Below are positions 16,517 to 23,831 of a DNA stretch of 32,351 bases, one piece after another. How positions within the stretch are numbered: position 1 is the first letter of the stretch; each line of letters starts with the position of its first letter. The notes beneath the pieces were generated by a model that made no database searches, was not told where the DNA came from, and saw only the letters and a program-made list of their open reading frames with translations. The stretch lies in the NCBI GenBank assembly GCA_016199865.1, contig JACQFV010000078.1:1-32351 (forward strand). Reading direction: 5' to 3'. Source of the DNA: Candidatus Zixiibacteriota bacterium (GTDB lineage: Bacteria > Zixibacteria > MSB-5A5 > WJJR01). Position numbers and translations under genes: made by a program.

Positions 16517-17217
16517 GGACATTGGCATTTGATTGCACCGGGCCGATCGTCACCGTGGGATTGGCAGAGCAGCAGAAGCCATTGGGACGCTGGGACAGGC
16601 CATCCGAGAAGGGCCGCGGCAACACGTTGGATATGCTGATCGTCAAATCATTGGCCGACGTCGGCTGGCGACGTGGCGACGTCGCCGGTCTTGCCTTGGT
16701 TACCGGCCCCGGATCGCTGACCGCCATGCGGATCGGATGGGCTACCGCCTCTGGATGGGCGCAGGCCGCAGGCATTCCGGTGACCGGGTGGCCGACTCCG
16801 GTCGTGCAACATCGTCAATGGGCTCAGGGGATGCAGTCTCAGTCCGGGGGACCGGCATCACCGGCAGAAATAACTTTTTGCCTGATCCATCATCGGGGTG
16901 ACCAGTTTTGCTGCTACACATTGGAGGACTCAGCCCCAAGTTCTCGGCCCGATGCCGTCACCTTGGGACAATGGCGGCCCAACGGCCAATATCCTGTTCG
17001 ACTTGTCGGACCGGGGATTTTGGGTTATCGTGAACGCTGGCGTTCGGCTTTGGGAGAGCGAGCGCGACTCGTAGAGGACCAGGACGCCATCGTCGGCGGT
17101 GACACGCTGGCGCTCTGGGGTGAAATGGAATTGGAACGGGGCAACATATTGCGGCCGGATCAATCCCCTTTAGACTATGGCCTCCCGCCTGAGTTCAAGA
17201 AGAAGAGTGAGCGTTGA
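16513..17217 (+). CDS. tsaB: TsaB, partner subunit of the tRNA t6A37 complex
   Basis: ASKHA-fold protein of 234 residues. The N-terminus RTLAFDCTGPIVTVGLAE and the block VAGLALVTGPGSLTAMRIGWATASGWAQAAGIPVTGW correspond to the conserved TsaB/YeaZ segments (GPGSFTGLRIG in most members). The C-terminal half is weakly conserved, as usual. It starts with GTG 16513, overlapping the tsaE stop as GTGA, and its TGA overlaps the ATG of the next gene by one base. It forms the platform with TsaD for t6A synthesis. Codon third positions are less GC-biased here than in serS. Confidence 0.9.
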   Translation: MRTLAFDCTGPIVTVGLAEQQKPLGRWDRPSEKGRGNTLDMLIVKSLADVGWRRGDVAGLALVTGPGSLTAMRIGWATASGWAQAAGIPVTGWPTPVVQHRQWAQGMQSQSGGPASPAEITFCLIHHRGDQFCCYTLEDSAPSSRPDAVTLGQWRPNGQYPVRLVGPGILGYRERWRSALGERARLVEDQDAIVGGDTLALWGEMELERGNILRPDQSPLDYGLPPEFKKKSER

Positions 17218-17720
17218 TGGCCCCTGACTGGACAATCCGGGCGATGCGCTCTGAGGACGTTGTTGCCGTCAGTGCGATCGAGCGGGACTCGTTCTCCGAT
17301 CCCTGGCCCGATTCGGCCTTTCAGGAACTCCTGACCGTCGCCAATCGCGTCACTCTGGTGGCAATCGATCCAGAGGATCGGCTCGCGGGATATCTGTGCG
17401 CGCAGAGCGTGGCGGATGAGATCCAAATTCAGAATCTGGCCGTGGCCACAGGTTTACGCCGACGGGGATGCGCCGACCGGCTCCTCGGGTCCATTGAGGC
17501 CGAGGGGATGAAGTGCGGCGCCGCATACGCCATCCTCGACGTGCGCGAAACCAACGTCGCTGCCCTGACGTTGTATCTTGGCATGGGGTATCGGGTCATC
17601 GGCCGTCGACGTGGCTATTACCGCAAACCGCCGGGCGATGCTCTGGTCCTCTCAAAGTCCCTGACCCGATCCGGGGTGGACCAAGCACGGATGGAGATGA
17701 GCAATGGAATGGTTTCGTAA
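17217..17720 (+). CDS. rimI: RimI-type GNAT N-acetyltransferase
   Basis: The 167-residue GNAT protein has TIRAMRSEDVVAVSAIERDSFSDPWPDSAFQELL at its start. This is followed by the acetyl-CoA motif QNLAVATGLRRRGCADRLLGSIE, then AILDVRETNVAALTLYLGMGYRVIGRRRGYYRKPPGDALVLSK, which is characteristic of RimI. The known role of RimI is N-terminal acetylation of ribosomal protein S18. It commonly neighbours tsaB, as here. ATG 17217 overlaps the tsaB stop as TGATG; the tracked start at 17214 is one codon earlier. Its 3' end overlaps accD by 17 bases. Confidence 0.92.
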   Translation: MAPDWTIRAMRSEDVVAVSAIERDSFSDPWPDSAFQELLTVANRVTLVAIDPEDRLAGYLCAQSVADEIQIQNLAVATGLRRRGCADRLLGSIEAEGMKCGAAYAILDVRETNVAALTLYLGMGYRVIGRRRGYYRKPPGDALVLSKSLTRSGVDQARMEMSNGMVS

Positions 17721-18615
17721 GGCCAAGGCCGGGCTCTCCGGCGAGAGCAAACGGGACATCCCCGATGGCCTCTGGACCAAGTGCGGCGGCTGCGGCGAGA
17801 TTATCTATGCCCTGGAGTTGGAACGGCTCTTCTGGGTCTGCCCGACGTGCGACTATCACTTTCGCATTCGCCACTCCGACTACATCCGCCTGTTGCTCGA
17901 TGAGGGCGTCATCGAGGAGTACGATCGCGGCCTGGTCGCGCAGGATCCGCTCAAGTTCCGCGACAAGAAGAAGTACCCGGAACGGATCGCCGATTCGCAG
18001 AAGAAAACCGGCCTGGCCGATGCGATTGTCTGCGGCGTCGGCAAGATTGGCGGCCGCGGTGTTTCGTTCGGCGTGATGGAATTCGCTTTCATCGGCGGCA
18101 GCATGGGCTCCGTGGTGGGGGAGAAGGTCGCCCGCGCCATCGAGCGCGCCATGACCCGGCAGATTCCCCTGGTGATTGTCAGTTGTTCCGGCGGAGCGCG
18201 GATGCAGGAAGGAATTCTGTCGCTCTTTCAGATGGCCAAGACCAGCTTGCTCCTCGCCGAACTGGCCGAAGCCAAGATCCCCTTCATTTCGGTGCTCACC
18301 AACCCGACCACCGCCGGCGTGATGGCCTCCTATGCGTCCCTCGGCGATGTCATCATCGCCGAACCGAAGGCGCAATTGGGTTTCGCCGGCCCCCGCGTCA
18401 TCAAAGACACGATCCACCAGGAACTGCCGGAGGGATTCCAGAGTTCTGAGTTTTTCCTCGAGCATGGATTCCTGGATCGCATCGTCCGGCGCAAGGATCT
18501 GAAATCCACCATCATCTCGCTCTTGAGTTTCCTCTGTGGGCCGAAGGCGGGTGTGGTCGAGAAGAGCGGACACACCCTCCCCAATACCGTTCTTGAGTCG
18601 GCCGAAACCCTGTAA
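17704..18615 (+). CDS. accD: Acetyl-CoA carboxylase carboxyltransferase subunit beta
   Basis: This 303-residue subunit carries the N-terminal four-cysteine zinc ribbon (C27, C30, C46, C49 in WTKCGGCGEIIYALELERLFWVCPTCDYHF). It also has the crotonase-fold carboxyltransferase core, including ISCSGGARMQEGILSLFQMAKT-type sequence (SCSGGARMQEG) and the acyl-CoA loop FAGPRVIKDTIHQELPEGFQ. With AccA it transfers carboxyl from biotin to acetyl-CoA, the first step of fatty-acid synthesis. GGAG precedes ATG 17704 by seven bases. The start lies inside the 3' end of rimI, so expression is probably coupled. folC follows directly, a common bacterial pairing. accA is not in the window. Confidence 0.98.
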   Translation: MEWFRKAKAGLSGESKRDIPDGLWTKCGGCGEIIYALELERLFWVCPTCDYHFRIRHSDYIRLLLDEGVIEEYDRGLVAQDPLKFRDKKKYPERIADSQKKTGLADAIVCGVGKIGGRGVSFGVMEFAFIGGSMGSVVGEKVARAIERAMTRQIPLVIVSCSGGARMQEGILSLFQMAKTSLLLAELAEAKIPFISVLTNPTTAGVMASYASLGDVIIAEPKAQLGFAGPRVIKDTIHQELPEGFQSSEFFLEHGFLDRIVRRKDLKSTIISLLSFLCGPKAGVVEKSGHTLPNTVLESAETL

Positions 18616-18639
18616 GGCGTATTCGCCCTGCCGCTGTCC

Positions 18640-19965
18640 GTGACTCACCGAGAGGCGACAGCCCGGTTGTATTCCCTCGAAATGTGGGGGATCAAACTGG
18701 GTCTGGAAAACATCAGCGACTTTTGTCGTCATCTCGGCGACCCACAGTCTCAATTTCTATCCATTCACGTCGCCGGCACGAACGGCAAAGGTTCGACCTG
18801 CGCCTTCCTCGATGCGATCTTGCGCGCCGCGGGGCATCGGGTCGGGCGCTACACCTCACCGCATCTGCGGGATTTTCGCGAACGCATCCAAGTCGGCGGT
18901 CGCCCAATTGCGCGCGACACCGTTGCCGATTTCGTCGGTCGCCACTGGTCGCGGATCAAACAAGAGCGCTACACGTTCTTCGAAACGACGACGGCCCTGG
19001 CGTTCGACGCCTTTGCGCGGGCCCGAGTCGAGATCGGGGTCGTGGAAGTCGGACTGGGCGGCCGGTTCGACGCCACCAACGTCATCGCGCCGCAATTGTC
19101 CATTATCACCCGCATCGCGCGCGATCACGAACAGATTCTCGGGCGGACCCCCGAACGGATTGCCTTCGAGAAGGCCGGGATTATCAAGTCCGGTGTGCCC
19201 GTTTTGACCGGCAACTTGCTCCCTGCGGCGGATCGTGTCATCCGCCGTGTCGCCGATCAGCGTGGGGCGCCGCTCTGGTCGGCGTCCGAGATTCTCGACT
19301 CCGTTGACGCCGCGCCCTTCCTGCCCGGTCCATCGGAACGTTGGCCCCTGCCTCTGCCGGGCGAGCATCAGATTGCCAATTTGGCCATCGCGCTGGCGGC
19401 TCTGGCGATCCTGGATTCACAGGGTATCCGTGTTGGCCGGAGCGCGAACCGTCGGGGAATCGCCGGCACGATCTGGCCCGGTCGTTTCCAAATCGTGGCG
19501 GGACATCCCACCGTTGTCTATGATGCCGCCCACAACCCCGACGGTGTCGGCGCGCTGGCGAACACTTGGCGGACGGTCTTCGGCCGTCGCCGCCCGGTGT
19601 GTGTGTGGACCGCACGCCTTGACAAAGATTACCGTGCCATGGCCGGCGTTTTGTCAGGATTCACTTCGCATTGGATCGGCTCCCCGCTGCCTGGCGGCGC
19701 CGGGATCGGACCACAGGAGCAGAAGGATGCGGCCTTGGATGCCGGCTGCGATTTCACGTGGGCCGGCTCGCCCCGGGCAGCCTTGTCGATCGCTCGACGA
19801 ATGGCCGGACCATCCGGTGCGGTGCTGGTGACGGGGTCGCACCATCTCCTCGGAGCCCTGATGCCACAGGCGCTGCTGGGCCAGGCAGGAAGGACGCCGC
19901 CGCGCGCGCATGTCAGCCGCCGGGACATTCTGTTGGCCGCGGCTCAGCGTGGCGTCAAATTTTGA
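18640..19965 (+). CDS. folC: Folylpolyglutamate synthase / dihydrofolate synthase
   Basis: Mur-ligase-family enzyme of 441 residues, of normal length. The ATP-binding loop is HVAGTNGKGSTCAFL (45-52), followed by YTSPHLRDFRERI, the omega-loop region EVGLGGRFDATNVI, and SIITRIARDHEQILG. The C-terminal domain contains TIWPGRFQIV and VYDAAHNPDGVGAL. It adds glutamate to dihydropteroate and extends folate polyglutamate tails. The start is GTG 18640, 24 bases after accD; no strong ribosome site is visible, so coupling to accD is plausible. Whether it is mono- or bifunctional cannot be decided from sequence by eye. Confidence 0.97.
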   Translation: MTHREATARLYSLEMWGIKLGLENISDFCRHLGDPQSQFLSIHVAGTNGKGSTCAFLDAILRAAGHRVGRYTSPHLRDFRERIQVGGRPIARDTVADFVGRHWSRIKQERYTFFETTTALAFDAFARARVEIGVVEVGLGGRFDATNVIAPQLSIITRIARDHEQILGRTPERIAFEKAGIIKSGVPVLTGNLLPAADRVIRRVADQRGAPLWSASEILDSVDAAPFLPGPSERWPLPLPGEHQIANLAIALAALAILDSQGIRVGRSANRRGIAGTIWPGRFQIVAGHPTVVYDAAHNPDGVGALANTWRTVFGRRRPVCVWTARLDKDYRAMAGVLSGFTSHWIGSPLPGGAGIGPQEQKDAALDAGCDFTWAGSPRAALSIARRMAGPSGAVLVTGSHHLLGALMPQALLGQAGRTPPRAHVSRRDILLAAAQRGVKF

Positions 19966-20050
19966 CAGAGTTCGTTCCGGTGCGTCCGGTTCCGGGAACA
20001 GTTCGTTCGTCGCCGTGTTTGAATCATGATACCGCCTGAGGAAAGAGTGA

Positions 20051-20077
20051 TTGACTCAAGCGGCGGTAACGTATACT
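20051..20077 (+). promoter_or_regulatory. Candidate sigma70-like promoter for trxA
   Basis: TTGACT (20051-20056) and TATACT (20072-20077) are separated by 15 bases, shorter than the optimal 17. They sit in the 174-base gap between folC and trxA, about 60 bases before the trxA start. The match to both hexamers is good for GC-rich DNA, but spacing and the unknown sigma factors of this organism leave doubt. Confidence 0.4.
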
Positions 20078-20128
20078 GTCGCAGCGGAACGTCGCCGGAC
20101 GGACGCAACGGGACGTGACTGAAGATGT

Positions 20129-20136
20129 GGGAGGAA
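20129..20136 (+). promoter_or_regulatory. Ribosome binding site that fixes the trxA start
   Basis: GGGAGGAA lies a few bases before ATG 20140 and after ATG 20125. It therefore selects 20140 rather than the tracked start as the thioredoxin initiation codon. Confidence 0.75.
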
Positions 20137-20139
20137 CAG

Positions 20140-20466
20140 ATGACAAAACCGATTGATGTGACGGATGCCAGTTTCAAGACTGACGTTCTGGATTCCAGCG
20201 TACCGGTCATGGTCGATTTCTGGGCGGAATGGTGCGGCCCGTGCAAGATGATCGGCCCGATGGTGGCGGAACTGGCCCAGGAGTACGAAGGACGGTTGAA
20301 AGTAGTCAAGATGGACGTGGACAAGAACAATGCCACGGCCGGTCAGTACCGCATCATGAGCATTCCCAGTTTGTTGTTCTTCAAGGCCGGTCAGAAAGTC
20401 GACCAGGTGGTCGGCACGGTCCCGAAGCAAAATCTGGTCAAGAAAATCGACTCGATCGTCCATTAA
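20140..20466 (+). CDS. trxA: Thioredoxin
   Basis: Cytoplasmic thiol-disulfide oxidoreductase of 108 residues, the canonical size. The active site is VDFWAEWCGPCKMIGP with C32 and C35. The cis-proline loop (MSIPSLLFFKAGQKV) and the ending VGTVPKQNLVKKIDSIV are standard. A strong GGGAGGAA site before ATG 20140 decides the start. It has its own upstream gap with a plausible promoter, so it is probably transcribed independently of folC. No thioredoxin reductase is visible nearby. Confidence 0.97.
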   Translation: MTKPIDVTDASFKTDVLDSSVPVMVDFWAEWCGPCKMIGPMVAELAQEYEGRLKVVKMDVDKNNATAGQYRIMSIPSLLFFKAGQKVDQVVGTVPKQNLVKKIDSIVH

Positions 20467-20610
20467 TCCCCGTACGCAGCGGACGCGAAGTTTGATACGG
20501 TATGGGCAGGGAGCGCTTTGCCCCCTGTTGGCTAAACACGGCTGGCCGATCGGCTTCCCGATTCTGGCCGCAACTCTGAACACCATCCGGGTCCTCTGCG
20601 TATCACGGTT

Positions 20611-20638
20611 GGCCGATCCGCTGCATGAAGGATCGGTC
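20611..20638 (+). other. Inverted repeat in the trxA-rhomboid gap
   Basis: GGCCGATCC and GGATCGGTC can pair over nine positions (one G-U) around a 10-base loop. No T-run follows, so it is not a standard intrinsic terminator. A separate perfect palindrome GCCGATCGGC lies at 20545-20554. The rest of this 237-base gap (20467-20703) shows no gene I can support. Confidence 0.3.
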
Positions 20639-20703
20639 CGGTACAATCGAGTGCGGAGATGGTCGATAAGACTGGTAGAGATACTTCCAGTTCGGATGGA
20701 TAG

Positions 20704-21546
20704 ATGCCGGCATTAAGAGACGATTGGCAGCCAACTCGTTCCCCGAACCCCTGGGGGAGAGGCCTCCTGCCGCCGGCGGTGCGCGCCTTGATCACCGCCA
20801 ATGTGGCCGTCTTCGTCGTGCAGCTGTTCCTCGATGCGCCGATGGTCCGTTTTGGCGGCCTCTCGCCGGTGCTTGTGGTCCATGGCGCGATCTGGCAATT
20901 GTTCACCTACATGTTTCTGCATGGCGGCCTCCTGCACCTGGCCTTCAACATGCTCGGGCTATGGATGTTCGGCCGCGACCTCGAACACGACTGGGGCAGC
21001 CGGGCCTTCCTGAAGTATTACCTGGTCTGCGGCCTCGGCGCCGGCGTCGTCACTCTGGCGGCATTGTGGGGCCAGACGGCCCCGACGATCGGCGCCTCTG
21101 GCGCCATCTACGGCGTCCTCTTGGCGTTCGGCATGACCTACCCCGACCGCTACATCTATCTGTGGTTTTTCCTGCCCATCAAGGCCAAGTACATGGTCAT
21201 GCTCTTCGGCGCGATGGAGTTGATCTCGTCCTTGCAGTACAGCCCGGATGGCATCGGACATTTCACCCATCTGGGCGGTCTGGCCGTGGGGTTCTTGTAC
21301 TTGAAGTTTGGCGTCGGCGATCGGCCGGTCCGTTTTCCGCGTCCGTTGGCTTGGATGGGGCAGTGGCGCGCCCGCCACAGGGCCCATTTGCTCCGCCGCC
21401 GCTGGGACGAGCACCGCGAGTTGATGGACGCCGTCGACCGCGTGCTCGACCGGATCAATCAGGTCGGCTACGACAATCTCACGGACGAAGAAAAGGCGAC
21501 TCTGGAACGTGCCTCGCGCCGCCTGACCTCCGAATCCCAAAAGTAA
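20704..21546 (+). CDS. Rhomboid-family intramembrane serine protease
   Basis: The 280-residue membrane protein has the rhomboid hallmarks. The first helix is followed by WQLFTYMFLHGGLLHLAFNMLGLWMFGRDLE (L1 loop and second helix). The catalytic serine lies in TIGASGAIYG (S132), and the histidine in HFTHLGGLAVG (H189 in the HxxGxxxG pattern). The dyad is complete, so activity is expected: cleavage of single-pass membrane proteins within the bilayer. A soluble C-terminal tail of about 70 residues (RELMDAVDRVLDRINQVGYDNLTDEEKATLERAS) is a helical extension seen in many bacterial rhomboids. Substrates are unknown. The gene stands alone between gaps of 237 and about 330 bases. Confidence 0.94.
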   Translation: MPALRDDWQPTRSPNPWGRGLLPPAVRALITANVAVFVVQLFLDAPMVRFGGLSPVLVVHGAIWQLFTYMFLHGGLLHLAFNMLGLWMFGRDLEHDWGSRAFLKYYLVCGLGAGVVTLAALWGQTAPTIGASGAIYGVLLAFGMTYPDRYIYLWFFLPIKAKYMVMLFGAMELISSLQYSPDGIGHFTHLGGLAVGFLYLKFGVGDRPVRFPRPLAWMGQWRARHRAHLLRRRWDEHRELMDAVDRVLDRINQVGYDNLTDEEKATLERASRRLTSESQK

Positions 21547-21878
21547 TCGGATTCCCGTGCCCGAGACCACTGGCCTGGTGGAAGAGTACCGACTGATGAT
21601 ATGCTCCAGATCGGGAGGGCGAGCCGCGGTGAATCGGTACGAAAGCAGACGGCTCGGCAGGAGCCTCGCCCTCCCAATGAATGGTTCGCGGGTTGGCGCA
21701 TCGAGTCGGAACTCAGAGTATTCCACACTCCTCTATGCGAGGGCACATTCTCCAGACGGGCTGTTATGAGATCCGTCCCGTCCCGCTCTCCACTTGGCAG
21801 AATGACGCCGCACCCACATATTGGGAACCGAACATGGCGCCCAATGGTATGCCAGCAAGGATTGCACCCACCGCGAGG
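21547..21878. other. 332-base gap before dsbD containing a REP-like palindrome
   Basis: The tracked DsbD frame extends back to 21681, but the sequence before 21879 encodes no conserved or signal-like peptide. I treat it as non-coding upstream DNA. It contains the nested palindrome listed separately at 21613-21675. I see no clear promoter or terminator in the remainder. Confidence 0.5.
21613..21675. repeat. REP-like extragenic palindromic element
   Basis: GGGAGGGCGAG (21613-21623) is the exact reverse complement of CTCGCCCTCCC (21665-21675). Inside the right arm a small hairpin GGCTC-ggcag-GAGCC (21651-21665) is nested. The core GGCTCGGCAGGAGCCTCGCCCTCCC resembles a dispersed intergenic repeat I recall from planctomycete and related genomes, where its translation gives peptides such as GGRGSCRAV; that peptide appears in the antisense ORF here. 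Such elements are often mobilised by REP-associated tyrosine transposases (RAYT), none of which is in the window. Only one copy was noticed. Confidence 0.6.
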
Positions 21879-23786
21879 ATGATTTTGCGACTGCTCAAGA
21901 TACCTGTTGTCGTCTTCTTGTTGGTCACGGCTGTCGGTCCTGGCTTGGGGACAAGGGCTTCCGCAGTCCGGCCCCTGGGCGGGTCCGAAATGGACGCGGG
22001 GCCGATCGTCTCGACGTCGGTGTATGTGTCTAATGATTCGGCCACCGTGGGCGACACCGTCTGGCTGGCGGTCAAACTCGATCTCGCGCCCCGGTGGCAT
22101 GTCAACTCCGCCAAGCCGCGCCAGGACTATCTCATTCCCACCCGGCTGGAAACGGCCTTTCCCCCGGCCGTCCGGGCCGGGGAATTTCTCTACCCGCCTG
22201 GGCATCTGATTTCCCTTCTGGGCGATTCCATGTCCGTCTACGAATCGGGCACGACGATTCTCCTGCCCGCGGTCGTTACGTCAGACGCCGTTCCGGGCAT
22301 GATCAAACTCACGGGGACTTTGCACTACCAGGGGTGTGATGACAAATCCTGCGTCGCGCCCGATGACGCCGAATTGGCGTGGACCATTACCATCGCTGAC
22401 CGTCGCAGTGTGCCGCAGCACGCGGAGATCTTCGCATCGGTCCAGTCGGGAGTCGCCGCTACGACATGGGCTCCGGTCAACCTCACGCAAGGCGCGACGC
22501 CCCCCTCCGATCTGGCCCGGCTGGTGCAGGAGCACGGACGTTGGGGGTATGTGCTGGCGTATCTATTCGCCTTCGGCACTGGTTTGCTTCTATCCTTTTC
22601 CCCCTGCACCTACCCCATGATTCCGATTACGGTCTCGATATTCGCCGGTCAGGCGCGGGGCGCGGGGCGCGGTTTCGTTTTGTCGCTCTTTTATGTCCTG
22701 ACGATGGCGATTCTCTATGGGAGCATGGGAACAGTCGTGGCCACGGTCGGGGGCGTCTTTGGCGCCTGGCTGGCGCACCCGGCGGTCGTCGGCACCATCG
22801 CCGCGATCTTCGTGATCTTTGCCCTATCGATGTTCGGACTTTATGAATTGCAGGTGCCGGAGGGGATGCGTACCCGCATGGCGGGGAAGGGGGGCGAAGG
22901 CATAGGCGGCGCGATCGTGCTGGGAGCCGTCGCCGCCCTGGTCGTGTCGCCCTGCGTCGGGCCATTTGTCGCCGGGATCATGCTGTACATCGCGACCACC
23001 GGCTCCGCCCTTCTGGGGTTCACGATTCTGTTCACCTTCGCACTGGGCCTGGGGACATTCTTCCTCCTGATCGGGACATTTTCTTCGGCGATTCAGGCAT
23101 TGCCCCGTGCCGGCGAATGGATGGAATCGGTCAAGAAATTCTTCGGCTTCGTTCTGCTCCTCATGGCCTTGTACTTTCTGCGCACTCTCATCTCGACTGA
23201 ACTTCTGGCGCTTCTGACCGGGCTGTTGTTGTTATCCGCCGGTGTCTTCGGCGGTGGCTTTGGCCATCTGGCGTCGGATGCAGGGTTCTTCCCACGATTG
23301 AAAAAAGTGTTCGGTGTTCTCTGCACGTTGATTGGAATCTATCTTTTGGCCGGATACCTGTTGGCCTCCGGTCTGATCTGGCCGCCTGTTGATCGCGCCT
23401 CGCTGGGTGGCGGCGCAACCTCGACGGCCGGTGAGACAATCCCCTGGAAGACTGACTTGGACGCGGCACTGAACGCCGCCCGGCAGGAGAGACGACCCGT
23501 CGTCATCGACACTTGGGCCACCTGGTGCGCCAACTGTCATAAACTGGATGCGAAAACCTGGTCGGATGATCGGGTTGCCGCCGAAGTGGCCCGATTCGTG
23601 CCGGTGAAATTGCAACTGGAAACCAACGATGCGCCCCAAACCCGGCGCTTTCTCGAATTGTTCTCGATCAAGCAGTATTCACTCCCGACGATTATCCTGA
23701 TCGATTCGACGGGCGCCGTCAAAGATGTCATCTTCGGTTTTGTCGACGCCGATGTGATGCTGCAGCGGCTGCGCGCCGTGAGTTGA
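21879..23786 (+). CDS. dsbD: DsbD-type thiol:disulfide interchange protein
   Basis: ATG 21879 gives a good signal peptide (MILRLLKIPVVVFLLVTAVGPGLGTRASA) and 635 residues; the longer tracked start adds unlikely sequence. There are three parts. The periplasmic alpha domain carries a cysteine pair in YQGCDDKSCVAP. The CcdA-like polytopic domain has its membrane cysteines in LSFSPCTYPMIP and VVSPCVGPF. The C-terminal thioredoxin domain has the active site WATWCANCHK (C550, C553). All three redox pairs are present. It should carry electrons from cytoplasmic thioredoxin across the inner membrane to periplasmic disulfide isomerases or cytochrome c maturation. This fits the trxA gene about 1.4 kb upstream. 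Confidence 0.95.
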   Translation: MILRLLKIPVVVFLLVTAVGPGLGTRASAVRPLGGSEMDAGPIVSTSVYVSNDSATVGDTVWLAVKLDLAPRWHVNSAKPRQDYLIPTRLETAFPPAVRAGEFLYPPGHLISLLGDSMSVYESGTTILLPAVVTSDAVPGMIKLTGTLHYQGCDDKSCVAPDDAELAWTITIADRRSVPQHAEIFASVQSGVAATTWAPVNLTQGATPPSDLARLVQEHGRWGYVLAYLFAFGTGLLLSFSPCTYPMIPITVSIFAGQARGAGRGFVLSLFYVLTMAILYGSMGTVVATVGGVFGAWLAHPAVVGTIAAIFVIFALSMFGLYELQVPEGMRTRMAGKGGEGIGGAIVLGAVAALVVSPCVGPFVAGIMLYIATTGSALLGFTILFTFALGLGTFFLLIGTFSSAIQALPRAGEWMESVKKFFGFVLLLMALYFLRTLISTELLALLTGLLLLSAGVFGGGFGHLASDAGFFPRLKKVFGVLCTLIGIYLLAGYLLASGLIWPPVDRASLGGGATSTAGETIPWKTDLDAALNAARQERRPVVIDTWATWCANCHKLDAKTWSDDRVAAEVARFVPVKLQLETNDAPQTRRFLELFSIKQYSLPTIILIDSTGAVKDVIFGFVDADVMLQRLRAVS

Positions 23787-23831
23787 TCCGAATCAGCCAG
23801 GGCGTCTTCTTCAAACAACCCCCTCAAGTTG

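Noticed and set aside
20724-21596. 290-residue + strand ORF overlapping the rhomboid gene
   Set aside because: The Arg/Pro-rich product has no motifs, while the other frame shows the full rhomboid Ser-His dyad.
21681-21878. N-terminal extension of the DsbD ORF
   Set aside because: The extension encodes no conserved sequence and would bury the clear signal peptide starting at 21879.
21468-22205. 245-residue antisense ORF crossing the dsbD upstream region
   Set aside because: It runs through the REP-like element (producing GGRGSCRAV) and opposite the dsbD alpha domain, so it is an artefact.
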